64,000 nucleotides of DNA from an uncultured Polaribacter sp. (GTDB lineage Bacteria > Bacteroidota > Bacteroidia > Flavobacteriales > Flavobacteriaceae), in NCBI GenBank assembly GCA_943787375.1, contig CALSME010000004.1:214016-278015 (forward strand), given 5' to 3'. Position numbers and translations under genes: made by a program. The notes under the pieces were generated by a model that saw nothing but the letters and a program-made list of their open reading frames with translations, was not told where the DNA came from and made no database searches. Below are positions 9,877 through 17,301 of the stretch, in pieces (positions within the stretch are counted from its first letter, which is position 1; each line of letters starts with the position of its first letter).

Positions 9877-10131
9877 TTAATCTATTTCTTCAAAATCTAC
9901 ATATTCCCCTACTGTTTTAGAACCTTTTGCATCTTTCGCTGGTGCTTTATCAATAATGGTTTCACCTTCTTTTACAGTAGATTTGGGTGGTTGATTTCGA
10001 AATTGTGCTTCGGCTTTCTCCTGCATTTTATTGACCACTTTTTTAATTAAAAAGGGAGCAAATAGTTTTGCCAAAAACTTAAAAGCATACATGAAAAATA
10101 CAATATATAAAATTGTTTTTATTAAACCCAT
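9877..10131 (-). CDS. DUF4834-like small membrane protein
   Basis: An 84-residue protein with one N-terminal hydrophobic segment (LIKTILYIVFFMYAFKFLAKLF), a basic stretch (KKVVNKMQEKAEAQF), then a polar acidic tail ending GEYVDFEEID. This matches the DUF4834 pattern of short Bacteroidetes proteins that often sit beside YfhO. The start chosen is the ATG at 10131; an upstream TTG-type extension would add an unlikely leader. It is separated from the YfhO start by one base, so it is probably the first gene of the polysaccharide operon. Function unknown. Confidence 0.75.
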   Translation of the reverse strand: MGLIKTILYIVFFMYAFKFLAKLFAPFLIKKVVNKMQEKAEAQFRNQPPKSTVKEGETIIDKAPAKDAKGSKTVGEYVDFEEID

Positions 10132-10269
10132 CTCGTCAACGTTCTCTTTAAAAATTAATAATTCACCCCAAAAATAACAATTTGTACACAATACCAACGT
10201 TAACAAACTGCAAATCTTTACAGGACTTAAAAAAGGAACCCTTCAATTTAAAAAATGATATTTTTACAG

Positions 10270-10277
10270 TATGTTTG
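10270..10277 (+). promoter_or_regulatory. -7 promoter element TATGTTTG
   Basis: Exact TAnnTTTG match 37 bases upstream of the TTG start at 10315. No good -33 TTG at the expected distance. Confidence 0.4.
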
Positions 10278-10314
10278 TATAGCAATGAAAGAAAGCTAAT
10301 TTAACCTTTTTATT

Positions 10315-11442
10315 TTGAAAAAAACCACCTTACAATACAGACTTACATTCTTCTTAGTTGCTTCTTGTTTCTTGGGAGTACATGCACAATACACTAATGT
10401 AATCAATTCCAACAAACCCGGATTTTCAGAAAGTCCGTACAGTGTAGGAACCGGAATCTACCAGTTTGAAAGCAATATTTTTTATCAAGATATGCGTGTT
10501 GCAACAGCAAAGAATGCGCCACAGTCATTAGGCATAGATCTGTTATTTAGAACCAGTTTTTTTCTTGAAAAATTAGAACTTAATACCCATTTGACTTATC
10601 AGCGGGACCAAGTGAATCCCAATAACACCCTGGCAACAAATGATTTCATGAGTGGATTAAGCAACGCAACAATTGGTGCTAAATATTTGGTTTTTCAACA
10701 AGAATTTACAGACAAAACCAAAGAGGTCCGCAGCTGGAAAAGAAGAAATGCCTTTGACAAAAAAAGACTCATTCCGTCTGTAGCCCTCTATGCAGGATTC
10801 AATACAAACTTTTTAGAAGATCCCTACAAGGCTTCAAAAGTATCTCCTAAACTGGGGATCTTATTACAAAATGATTTAAGCAACGACTTTAATGTGATTA
10901 CCAATTTCTATTATGACAAAATGGGAACGGACACTGCTGAATTTTCATATATCATAACAGGAACCTATAGTTTTAGTGGTCGCTGGTCTACCTTTTTTGA
11001 AAACCAAGGCGTCTACACAAAAGCGCGAAAAGACACTAACATTGGGACCGGGATTGCTTTCTTACTCACCACCAACCTACAAATAAACGCATCGGCAAGA
11101 GGCCAGTTTGAAGGAGATTCGACCGGGTATTACGCCAGCTTGGGCGTTTCTTACAGAATTAACAGACATCGAGATTCCTATATTGAATTGGACGACGATG
11201 GCAATCCTATTGAAGACAGTCCAGAGGACCAATTGAAGAAAAAGAATTTCTTTGGAAGAATCTTTAGTATTTTCAAAAAGAAAGACCCATCAGAAAAAGG
11301 AACCGAAAAAGAAACAACCAAGAAAAAGAAAAAACGCCGTGGCTTTTTCGGACTTTTTAAAAAGAAGTCCGAAACAGAACTTGAAAAAGTTGAAAGGGAA
11401 ATTAAAGAATTGGAGAAAGAAATTAAAAAAGACGGCAATTAA
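10315..11442 (+). CDS. Secreted/outer-membrane transporter-like protein with lysine-rich tail
   Basis: A 375-residue protein with a signal peptide (about residues 1-24, ending GVHAQ). The start codon is TTG; it gives the expected lysine-first signal peptide. The body (about 25-290) has alternating beta-strand pattern (NVINSNKPGFSESPYSVGTG, QFESNIFYQ, YIITGTYSFSGRW), resembling the putative transporter/phenol-pathway outer-membrane family of Flavobacteria. From about residue 300 it switches to a highly charged Lys/Glu region, with a predicted coiled coil (EKVEREIKELEKEIKK) at the end. That tail is unusual for a barrel and would lie in the periplasm. Followed 17 bases later by the GNAT-like gene. 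Confidence 0.7.
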   Translation: MKKTTLQYRLTFFLVASCFLGVHAQYTNVINSNKPGFSESPYSVGTGIYQFESNIFYQDMRVATAKNAPQSLGIDLLFRTSFFLEKLELNTHLTYQRDQVNPNNTLATNDFMSGLSNATIGAKYLVFQQEFTDKTKEVRSWKRRNAFDKKRLIPSVALYAGFNTNFLEDPYKASKVSPKLGILLQNDLSNDFNVITNFYYDKMGTDTAEFSYIITGTYSFSGRWSTFFENQGVYTKARKDTNIGTGIAFLLTTNLQINASARGQFEGDSTGYYASLGVSYRINRHRDSYIELDDDGNPIEDSPEDQLKKKNFFGRIFSIFKKKDPSEKGTEKETTKKKKKRRGFFGLFKKKSETELEKVEREIKELEKEIKKDGN

Positions 11443-11459
11443 TCTTCAAACATCCTGAA

Positions 11460-12578
11460 ATGATAAGGCTGCATAAAGTTACTTCTAAAAAGGAAATGAA
11501 ACAGTTTGTCTTATTTCCTTTTTCACTTTACAAGAACAATCCCTATTGGGTTCCTCCCATTGTAAAAGACGAGATTGCCAGTTTTGACCCCGCCAAAAAT
11601 CCAGTTTTTCAAAATGCCGAAGCTCAGTTTTTTGTTGCCTTTAAAAATGGTAAAATTGTGGGGAGAGTTGCCGCAATTATCAACTGGATAGAAGTTGAGA
11701 AACAGCAGCTAAAAAAAATGCGCTTTGGTTGGTTTGATGTTATAGACGACCTAGCAGTTAGCAAAATCCTTTTAAACAAAGTAAAAGAAATTGGACTCGA
11801 AAACAACTTGCTGTTCATGGAAGGCCCTGTAGGTTTCAACAACTTAGACAAAACAGGGATTTTAACCGACGGGTTTGAGCACATAGGCACCATGATTACC
11901 TGGTACAACCCTCCCTATTACAAAGTGCATTTAGAGCAATTGGGCTTTGTCAAAGAAAAAGAATACCTAGAAAACAAGTTTGCATTTAAAAATGTGGATG
12001 CCCTGTATTTCAACAAATGGAGTACAGTTGTAAAAAAACGCTATCAGGTAAGCGCCATGGAGTTCACAAAAACAAAAGACCTTCTCCCCTACGTAGACGA
12101 GATGTTTGAGGTGCTGGAAAAGTCCTATGGAAAACTAACGACATTTGTGCCCATATCAAAAGTACAAATTGCTTATTTTAAGAAAAAATATATAGGTTTT
12201 ATCAATCCAGAATATATAAAATTCGTGGTCGATGCCAATAACAAGCTCGTTGCTTTTGCCCTAGTAATGCCCTCTTTTTCGAAGGCATTGCAAAAAGCAA
12301 AAGGAACCCTTTTCCCTTTTGGACTGTTTCACTTGCTGCAGGCAAAAAAACATGCTAAAGACGTTATTTTTTATTTGATTGGCGTAGATCCGACCTACCA
12401 AAACAAGGGCATACACGCCGTTCTATTTGATCAATACACAAAGACATTTTCCGAAAAAGGAATTGTAAACTGCATTCGAACCCCAGAATTGACCAACAAC
12501 ACAGCCATTCAGAAAATATGGAAAAACTTTAATCCTATTCCCCATAAAAGACGAAGCACCTATAAGAAGATGCTTTAG
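11460..12578 (+). CDS. GNAT-like N-acetyltransferase family protein
   Basis: A 372-residue cytosolic protein, conserved in Bacteroidetes and usually labelled acetyltransferase-like. The N-terminal part has NPYWVPPIVKDE and a strand-turn FFVAFKNGKIVGRVAAII, the typical beta4 region of GNAT folds. The C-terminal part has IGVDPTYQNKGIHAVLFDQ, which resembles the acetyl-CoA pyrophosphate-binding motif (Q-x-x-G-x-G/A). Two GNAT-like halves are therefore plausible. Substrate unknown. It lies 17 bases after the preceding gene, probably the same operon. Confidence 0.7.
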   Translation: MIRLHKVTSKKEMKQFVLFPFSLYKNNPYWVPPIVKDEIASFDPAKNPVFQNAEAQFFVAFKNGKIVGRVAAIINWIEVEKQQLKKMRFGWFDVIDDLAVSKILLNKVKEIGLENNLLFMEGPVGFNNLDKTGILTDGFEHIGTMITWYNPPYYKVHLEQLGFVKEKEYLENKFAFKNVDALYFNKWSTVVKKRYQVSAMEFTKTKDLLPYVDEMFEVLEKSYGKLTTFVPISKVQIAYFKKKYIGFINPEYIKFVVDANNKLVAFALVMPSFSKALQKAKGTLFPFGLFHLLQAKKHAKDVIFYLIGVDPTYQNKGIHAVLFDQYTKTFSEKGIVNCIRTPELTNNTAIQKIWKNFNPIPHKRRSTYKKML

Positions 12579-12579
12579 G

Positions 12580-12621
12580 TTTGAGGTTTCATGTTTGAGG
12601 TTTCATGTTTGAGGTTTACAT
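12580..12621. repeat. Three tandem copies of a 14-bp unit
   Basis: TTTGAGGTTTCATG occurs twice in a row and is followed by a third, slightly changed copy (TTTGAGGTTTACAT), directly after the GNAT-like gene's stop codon. No function evident. Confidence 0.85.
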
Positions 12622-12683
12622 TGACTACTCGTGTTGGATCGAGAACTAATTTAAATAAAAAATCTAATCTCTGTAAGAAGTCT

Positions 12684-12691
12684 TAACTTTA
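12684..12691 (+). promoter_or_regulatory. -7-like element TAACTTTA
   Basis: One mismatch to TAnnTTTG, 40 bases upstream of the rsmE ATG; plausible promoter, -33 box not clear. Confidence 0.35.
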
Positions 12692-12731
12692 CCACTTAGA
12701 AACAATTTTAAACATTGAAACACCTTTACCC

Positions 12732-13439
12732 ATGCAACTCTTTTACAATTCAGAAATCTCTACCGACACCAAACAACTTGTTTTCGATAAAATTGAGAGC
12801 AAACACATTGTACGTGTTTTGCGAAAGAAAGAAAATGATGTGTTAAAAATTACCAATGGAAAAGGTTATTTGTTTGATGCAAAAATAAGTTTTGCAAGCG
12901 ATAAGAAATGCATGGCAGACATTATTGCAGTCACCCAAAAAGAGAAACCCTGGAATTATTACCTCCACATTGCCATAGCACCTACGAAAAACAATGACCG
13001 TATGGAATGGTTTTTAGAAAAAGCAACCGAAATTGGCATCGATGAAATTACTCCCATTATTTGCGCAAACTCAGAACGAAGAATTGTAAAGCAAGATCGG
13101 TTTGAAAAAATCATTCAATCGGCCATGAAACAATCTTTAAAATTTACACTCCCCAAACTGAATGTACCTGTAAAATTCAGTGAATTTATTCAGCAAGATA
13201 TAGACGGAACACGTTGTATTGCGCACTGTGAAGACCAAGACAAAAAACTCCTAAAAACGGTAGTAAAACCCGCTAAAAAAACAACCATTCTTATTGGCCC
13301 TGAAGGTGATTTTTCTAAGGATGAAATCCAAAAAGCACTGGCAAAAAAATGGACAGCAGTCTCTTTGGGAGAAAGCAGGCTTCGTACAGAAACCGCTGCC
13401 TTGGTTGCCGTAAACTTGGTTTCTTTTATCAATGAATAA
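12732..13439 (+). CDS. rsmE: 16S rRNA (uracil(1498)-N(3))-methyltransferase
   Basis: A 235-residue protein of the SPOUT class. Visible family marks are the N-terminal SKHIVRVLRKKENDVLKI (PUA-like RNA-binding part), the central RMEWFLEKATEIGIDEI and SERRIVKQDRFEKI, and the C-terminal knot with ILIGPEGDFS and SLGESRLRTETAAL. RsmE methylates N3 of U1498 in 16S rRNA using S-adenosylmethionine. Length and motif order are normal. Single gene. Confidence 0.95.
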   Translation: MQLFYNSEISTDTKQLVFDKIESKHIVRVLRKKENDVLKITNGKGYLFDAKISFASDKKCMADIIAVTQKEKPWNYYLHIAIAPTKNNDRMEWFLEKATEIGIDEITPIICANSERRIVKQDRFEKIIQSAMKQSLKFTLPKLNVPVKFSEFIQQDIDGTRCIAHCEDQDKKLLKTVVKPAKKTTILIGPEGDFSKDEIQKALAKKWTAVSLGESRLRTETAALVAVNLVSFINE

Positions 13440-13527
13440 CTCCCCGATTATTGGATATTTTTAGAACAATGCCCCCTTGCTATTCTTTCTAAAATGATAA
13501 AATAGTAAGAAATCGGAACCTAAAAAC

Positions 13528-13675
13528 TGTCCAGAATATTCCAAAGGTGTCCAGAATTTCTTAAATCGACTATTTTTAAACACCTTAAGTACAGCGATTT
13601 AAACACGAATATGTCCCGAATTTCTTGAAACGAAGAAATACGGGACACTTCTTTTTTTATGGATTTCTAATTTTG
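13528..13675 (+). promoter_or_regulatory. Composite promoter/operator element, copy 1
   Basis: Two direct TGTCCAGAAT half-sites start at 13528 and 13548 (20 bp apart). A 36-bp inverted repeat spans 13612-13647: left arm TGTCCCGAATTTCTT, 6-bp spacer, right arm AAGAAATACGGGACA. A -7 box TAATTTTG follows at 13668-13675, exactly 20 bp after the right arm and 23 bp before the ATG at 13699. The inverted repeat takes the place expected for the -33 box, which suggests an activator site. The same architecture with identical offsets recurs at 14901-15048 and 16424-16570. Confidence 0.7.
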
Positions 13676-13698
13676 GTTAAAATTAAAAACAAACCGTT

Positions 13699-14241
13699 AT
13701 GAAACATTTATTTTTAAGCATTGCATTGCTATGTGCGCTTTCAACTTTCTCTCAAGAAACAACTGAAAAGACCATTAAAAAAAATGAAATTAAAATCAAC
13801 CTCCCCTATTTTATTCTCGGCTTCCCAGAAATTACCTACGAACGGCTACTAACAAATCAAACATCCTTAGGGGTTTCTGTGGCATTCTCAATCGATAATA
13901 ATAATTCAGCTTTTTATGATGATTCAGAAAACGATGGTAAATACAATTTTAGTTTGATTCCCTACTACAGAGTTTACTTTGAAATGAAGCCCAATACTAG
14001 TTTTTTTGTGGATGGAAATGCTGCCTTGTACTCTCAAAGAAAGACAGATGGTGATTTTTTTACCGATGAAAAAGAAGGGGGACTGGGTTTTGGATTTGGC
14101 TTTAATGTTGGGACTAAATACAAAACAAAAGGTGGATGGGTCGCTGAGCTCTCCTTTGGTTTCACCAGAACATTGATCAATACAGACAAACTCAACAAAG
14201 TCTTCCCAAGAGCGGGAATTCTTATTGGAAAAACTTTTTAA
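13699..14241 (+). CDS. Outer-membrane beta-barrel protein (DUF3575-like)
   Basis: A 180-residue protein with a signal peptide (residues 1-19, ending TFSQ). The remainder is made of short amphipathic strands (EIKINLPYFILGFPEITYERLL, YNFSLIPYYRVYFEM, GLGFGFGFNVGTKY) and ends GILIGKTF with a terminal aromatic residue, as outer-membrane barrels do. The overall look is that of small 8-strand barrels such as DUF3575 proteins. It is the first gene behind composite promoter copy 1 and is followed two bases later by the first of four lipoproteins, suggesting a common operon and perhaps a common surface function. Confidence 0.65.
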   Translation: MKHLFLSIALLCALSTFSQETTEKTIKKNEIKINLPYFILGFPEITYERLLTNQTSLGVSVAFSIDNNNSAFYDDSENDGKYNFSLIPYYRVYFEMKPNTSFFVDGNAALYSQRKTDGDFFTDEKEGGLGFGFGFNVGTKYKTKGGWVAELSFGFTRTLINTDKLNKVFPRAGILIGKTF

Positions 14242-14243
14242 TT

Positions 14244-14858
14244 ATGAAAACAAAACTCTTTACAAACCTCTTTTGGGGAAGCCTGCTTTTCTTGGTTAGC
14301 TGCAGTAACAATAGCGACTACCAACCCTTTGTGCCCTCCTTACCGCCCATTACCCAAACTGGCGCCAATACTTTTGGATGCTATATTGATGGCGTTCTTT
14401 TAACACCCAGGGATGGAACGGGAGGGCTTTACGGTACTCCAAAGGGGGCAAAAATTATTGCTGGAGGGGTACCACCTCAAATAACCTACACTGAAATTTA
14501 TATTGATGATCGAAAAAGCGATAAAGGAGGACTCCTAAGAATACATTTTGAAAATTTAAACGATATGGGAGTTGGCGAATATATAGTTAATGAAAGTAAT
14601 TGCCAAGGAAATATTGATAGTAGACAAAATACTAATATTTACTGCAGAGTATTTGATAGTACAGCACAAGTTTATAAGTGGTATTGTTCCACAGAAAACG
14701 CTGGAAGCATTAAGGTAACTAAATATGAAAATGGAATTCTCTCAGGAACATTTAGCTGTTTACTTAAAAGTTTAGACAATCCAAATGAACATATTGAAAT
14801 TACTGAGGGTCGATTTGATTTTAATAGAGCAACAATATCAGAAACCGATTTTCCATAA
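14244..14858 (+). CDS. Tandem lipoprotein paralog 1
   Basis: A 204-residue lipoprotein: basic start, hydrophobic core and lipobox LVSC at residue 20 (lipid-modified Cys). Residues 21-60 (SNNSDYQPFVPSLPP, then TFGCYIDGVLLTPRDG) are almost identical in all four copies. The TFGCYIDG motif recalls DUF6252-type Bacteroidetes lipoproteins, but the function is unknown. The C-terminal half repeats the family pattern (NESNCQ, YKWYCS, ENAGSIKVTKY, EGRFDF) and ends ETDFP, as in all copies. This is the most divergent copy over residues 62-200. Four conserved Cys beyond the lipobox may form disulfides. It starts two bases after the barrel gene and has no promoter element of its own. Confidence 0.8.
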   Translation: MKTKLFTNLFWGSLLFLVSCSNNSDYQPFVPSLPPITQTGANTFGCYIDGVLLTPRDGTGGLYGTPKGAKIIAGGVPPQITYTEIYIDDRKSDKGGLLRIHFENLNDMGVGEYIVNESNCQGNIDSRQNTNIYCRVFDSTAQVYKWYCSTENAGSIKVTKYENGILSGTFSCLLKSLDNPNEHIEITEGRFDFNRATISETDFP

Positions 14859-14900
14859 ATACCCACAACACAAAAAAACTTAAAAAAACGCCTTTAAAAG

Positions 14901-15048
14901 TGTCCAGAATTTCACAAAGGTGTCCAACATTCCTCAAATCTTTCATTTTTAAACCATTGACAAACAGTATTTTAAAAATAAATATGTCCAACATTTCTTA
15001 AAAACCAAATATACTGGACACCTTAAACATAACACTCCATTAATTTTA
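14901..15048 (+). promoter_or_regulatory. Composite promoter/operator element, copy 2
   Basis: Half-sites start at 14901 (TGTCCAGAATTTC) and 14921 (TGTCCAACATTCC). The inverted repeat is at 14985-15020 (left TGTCCAACATTTCTT; right arm more degenerate, ending ATACTGGACA). A -7-like box TAATTTTA lies at 15041-15048, 20 bp after the arm. Offsets between parts (0, +20, +84, +140) are identical to copy 1. It drives lipoprotein 2, whose ATG is at 15078. Confidence 0.65.
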
Positions 15049-15077
15049 GCCCAAGAAATTTAAAACCCTTTTTTATT

Positions 15078-15692
15078 ATGAAAACAAAACTCTTTACAAC
15101 CCTCTTTTTAGGAGGCCTGCTTTTCTTGGTTAGCTGCAGCAACAATAGCGACTACCAACCCTTTGTGCCCTCCTTACCGCCCATTACCCAAACTGGCGCC
15201 AACACTTTTGGATGCTATATTGATGGTGTTCTATTAACACCCAGGGATGGAACAGGGGATTTGTACAGTGATCACAAAGGAATGAGATATTCTGTTGCTC
15301 CAGATGATGTATCATACAATGAAATCTATGTTGATGATTGGAAAAGTGAAAATGGTAGTTTATTAAGAATTCATATTTCAGAATTAAAACAAAACGGTGA
15401 AGGCACTTTTACCATCAACGAAAGCAACTGCCAAAATGGATTGGATGCCAATATCAGTATAAATCTAAACTGTAGGATCTACGATGCTACAGCACAAATT
15501 TTCAAATGGTACTGCTCCATTGAAAATGCAGGAACCCTTAGCATTACTCGGTACGACCTCGACAACCGCATTCTTTCAGGAACCTTTAGTTGCACAATGC
15601 AAAACAGGGACAATTCCAATGAGCGTATAGAAATTACCCAGGGACGTTTTGACATCAAATGGGACACCTTGGACGAAACCGATTTTCCATAA
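15078..15692 (+). CDS. Tandem lipoprotein paralog 2
   Basis: A 204-residue lipoprotein with lipobox LVSC (Cys20) and the shared N-terminal block up to TPRDGTG. After that it has the DLYSDHKG variant, shared with copy 4, instead of GLYGTPKG of copies 1 and 3. The C-terminal 90 residues (NESNCQNGLDANIS, IYDATAQI, QGRFDIKWDTLDETDFP) are nearly identical to copy 4 at the DNA level too. A variable central stretch (about residues 68-105) distinguishes it. It is preceded by composite promoter copy 2. Function unknown; surface-exposed or periplasmic location inferred. Confidence 0.8.
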   Translation: MKTKLFTTLFLGGLLFLVSCSNNSDYQPFVPSLPPITQTGANTFGCYIDGVLLTPRDGTGDLYSDHKGMRYSVAPDDVSYNEIYVDDWKSENGSLLRIHISELKQNGEGTFTINESNCQNGLDANISINLNCRIYDATAQIFKWYCSIENAGTLSITRYDLDNRILSGTFSCTMQNRDNSNERIEITQGRFDIKWDTLDETDFP

Positions 15693-15769
15693 ATACCAAC
15701 TACACAAAAAAACTTAAAAAAGCACCAAATTTTACATCAGAGTGCAGCATTCTTAAAACCCTTTTTATT

Positions 15770-16390
15770 ATGAAAACACAACTCTTTACAACCCTCTTTT
15801 TAGGAGGCCTGCTTTTCTTGGTTAGCTGCAGCAACAAGAGCGACTACCAACCCTTTGTGCCCTCCTTACCGCCCATTACCCAAACTGGCGCCAATACTTT
15901 TGGATGCTATATTGATGGTGTTCTATTAACACCCAGGGATGGAACAGGAGGGCTTTACGGCACTCCTAAAGGTATGAAACGAATAGCATTAGGAAATCCT
16001 CCAAATTATATATACAATGAAATTAGAATACAAGACTATACGGGAGAAACAGGGGGCATTCTAAAAATTCATATTACAGATTTACACCAAAATGGAGAAG
16101 GCACTTTTACCATCAGGGAAAGTAATTGTGAAGACGGGATTGATGCCAGTCCTTCACTTAATATTCATTGTAGAATCATCGATAAAGCATCTCAAACATA
16201 CAAATGGTACTGCTCCATGGAAAATGCAGGAACCCTCAGCATTACTCGATATGACTATGAAAATGGAATAATATCGGGAACATTCCAATGTACAATGCAA
16301 AACAGGGACAATTCCAATGAGCGTATAGAAATTACCCAGGGACGTTTTGATATTAACGGCTACACTTTGGACGAAACCGATTTCCCATAA
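15770..16390 (+). CDS. Tandem lipoprotein paralog 3
   Basis: A 206-residue lipoprotein. The start at 15770 gives the same MKTQLFTTLF signal peptide and LVSC lipobox as the others; a longer in-frame extension upstream overlaps copy 2 and is not used. It has the GLYGTPKG variant after the shared N-terminal block, then its own central section (NYIYNEIRIQDYTGETG), then the shared QNRDNSNERIEITQGRFDI ending. Only 77 bases separate it from copy 2. The full promoter element is missing there, leaving a degraded TGCAGCATTCTT half-site, so it is probably co-transcribed with copy 2. Confidence 0.8.
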   Translation: MKTQLFTTLFLGGLLFLVSCSNKSDYQPFVPSLPPITQTGANTFGCYIDGVLLTPRDGTGGLYGTPKGMKRIALGNPPNYIYNEIRIQDYTGETGGILKIHITDLHQNGEGTFTIRESNCEDGIDASPSLNIHCRIIDKASQTYKWYCSMENAGTLSITRYDYENGIISGTFQCTMQNRDNSNERIEITQGRFDINGYTLDETDFP

Positions 16391-16423
16391 ATACCCACAA
16401 CCCTAAAAAAACGCCTATAAAAG

Positions 16424-16570
16424 TGTCCAGAATTTCAAAAAGGGGTCCAGCATTCCTCAAATCTTACATTTTTAAATCATTGACAAACAGTATTTTACAA
16501 ATAAATATGTCCAGAATTTCTTAAAACAAGAAATACTGGACACCAAAAACATAGTACTTCTTTAATTTTA
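16424..16570 (+). promoter_or_regulatory. Composite promoter/operator element, copy 3
   Basis: Half-sites are at 16424 (TGTCCAGAATTTC) and 16444 (GGTCCAGCATTCC, one base changed). The inverted repeat 16508-16542 has arms TGTCCAGAATTTCTT and AAGAAATACTGGACA around a 5-bp spacer. The -7 box TAATTTTA is at 16563-16570, again 20 bp downstream. Compared with copy 1, the sixth base pair of the stem changed from C:G to A:T in both arms, a compensatory change. It precedes lipoprotein 4 (ATG 16598). Confidence 0.7.
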
Positions 16571-16597
16571 ACCCAAGACTTTTAAAATCCTTTTATT

Positions 16598-17218
16598 ATG
16601 AAAACACAACTCTTTACAACCCTCTTTTTAGGAGGCCTGCTTTTCTTGGTTAGCTGCAGCAACAATAGCGACTACCAACCCTTTGTGCCCTCCTTACCGC
16701 CCATTACCCAAACTGGCGCCAATACTTTTGGATGCTATATTGATGGCGTTCTTTTAACACCCAGGGATGGAACAGGAGATTTGTACAGTGATCACAAAGG
16801 AATGAGGATATCAGCTTTAGGTTCAGGACCTAATTATATTTATGATGAAATCTATGTTGATGATCGAAAAAGTGAAAAAGGAGGACTCCTAAGAATTCAT
16901 TTAATTGAGTTACACGAAAATGGTGAAGGCACTTTTACCATCAACGAAAGCAACTGCCAAAATGGATTGGATGCCAATATCAGTATAAATCTAAACTGTA
17001 GGATCTACGATGCTACAGCACAAATTTACAAATGGTACTGCTCCATGGAAAATGCAGGAACCCTTAGCATTACTCGGTACGACCTCGACAACCGCATTCT
17101 TTCAGGAACCTTTAGTTGCACAATGCAAAACAGGGACAACCCTAATGAGCGTATAGAAATTACCCAGGGACGTTTTGACATCAAATGGGACACCTTGGAC
17201 GAAACCGATTTTCCATAA
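16598..17218 (+). CDS. Tandem lipoprotein paralog 4
   Basis: A 206-residue lipoprotein with the shared signal peptide, Cys20 lipobox and TFGCYIDGVLLTPRDG block. It is a mosaic: DLYSDHKG as in copy 2, GSGPNYIYDEIY close to copy 3, DDRKSEKGGLLRIH close to copy 1, and a C-terminal half nearly identical to copy 2. This pattern fits repeated recombination between copies. It has its own composite promoter (copy 3) and lies 83 bases upstream of the lipase-like gene. Function unknown. Confidence 0.8.
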   Translation: MKTQLFTTLFLGGLLFLVSCSNNSDYQPFVPSLPPITQTGANTFGCYIDGVLLTPRDGTGDLYSDHKGMRISALGSGPNYIYDEIYVDDRKSEKGGLLRIHLIELHENGEGTFTINESNCQNGLDANISINLNCRIYDATAQIYKWYCSMENAGTLSITRYDLDNRILSGTFSCTMQNRDNPNERIEITQGRFDIKWDTLDETDFP

Positions 17219-17227
17219 ATACAAAAA

Positions 17228-17245
17228 GGGTCGCTGCAACGACCC
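17228..17245. terminator. Short GC-rich hairpin between lipoprotein 4 and the lipase-like gene
   Basis: Stem GGGTCG / CGACCC with loop CTGCAA, ten bases after the lipoprotein 4 stop. The T tract needed for a terminator exists only when read on the minus strand (AAAAA precedes it on the plus strand). It would therefore best stop antisense transcription; on the plus strand it may only protect the mRNA end. Confidence 0.4.
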
Positions 17246-17301
17246 CTATCAACTGTCAATAGCTAAAACAACACATTTTAATCCATTAACACACCAAAAT
17301 T

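Noticed and set aside
12580..12621. Tandem 14-bp repeat as CRISPR or regulatory array
   Set aside because: Only three adjacent units without spacers, directly behind a stop codon.
15659..15769. Longer start for lipoprotein 3
   Set aside because: The extension overlaps the end of lipoprotein 2 and would hide the signal peptide; the ATG at 15770 matches the other three copies.
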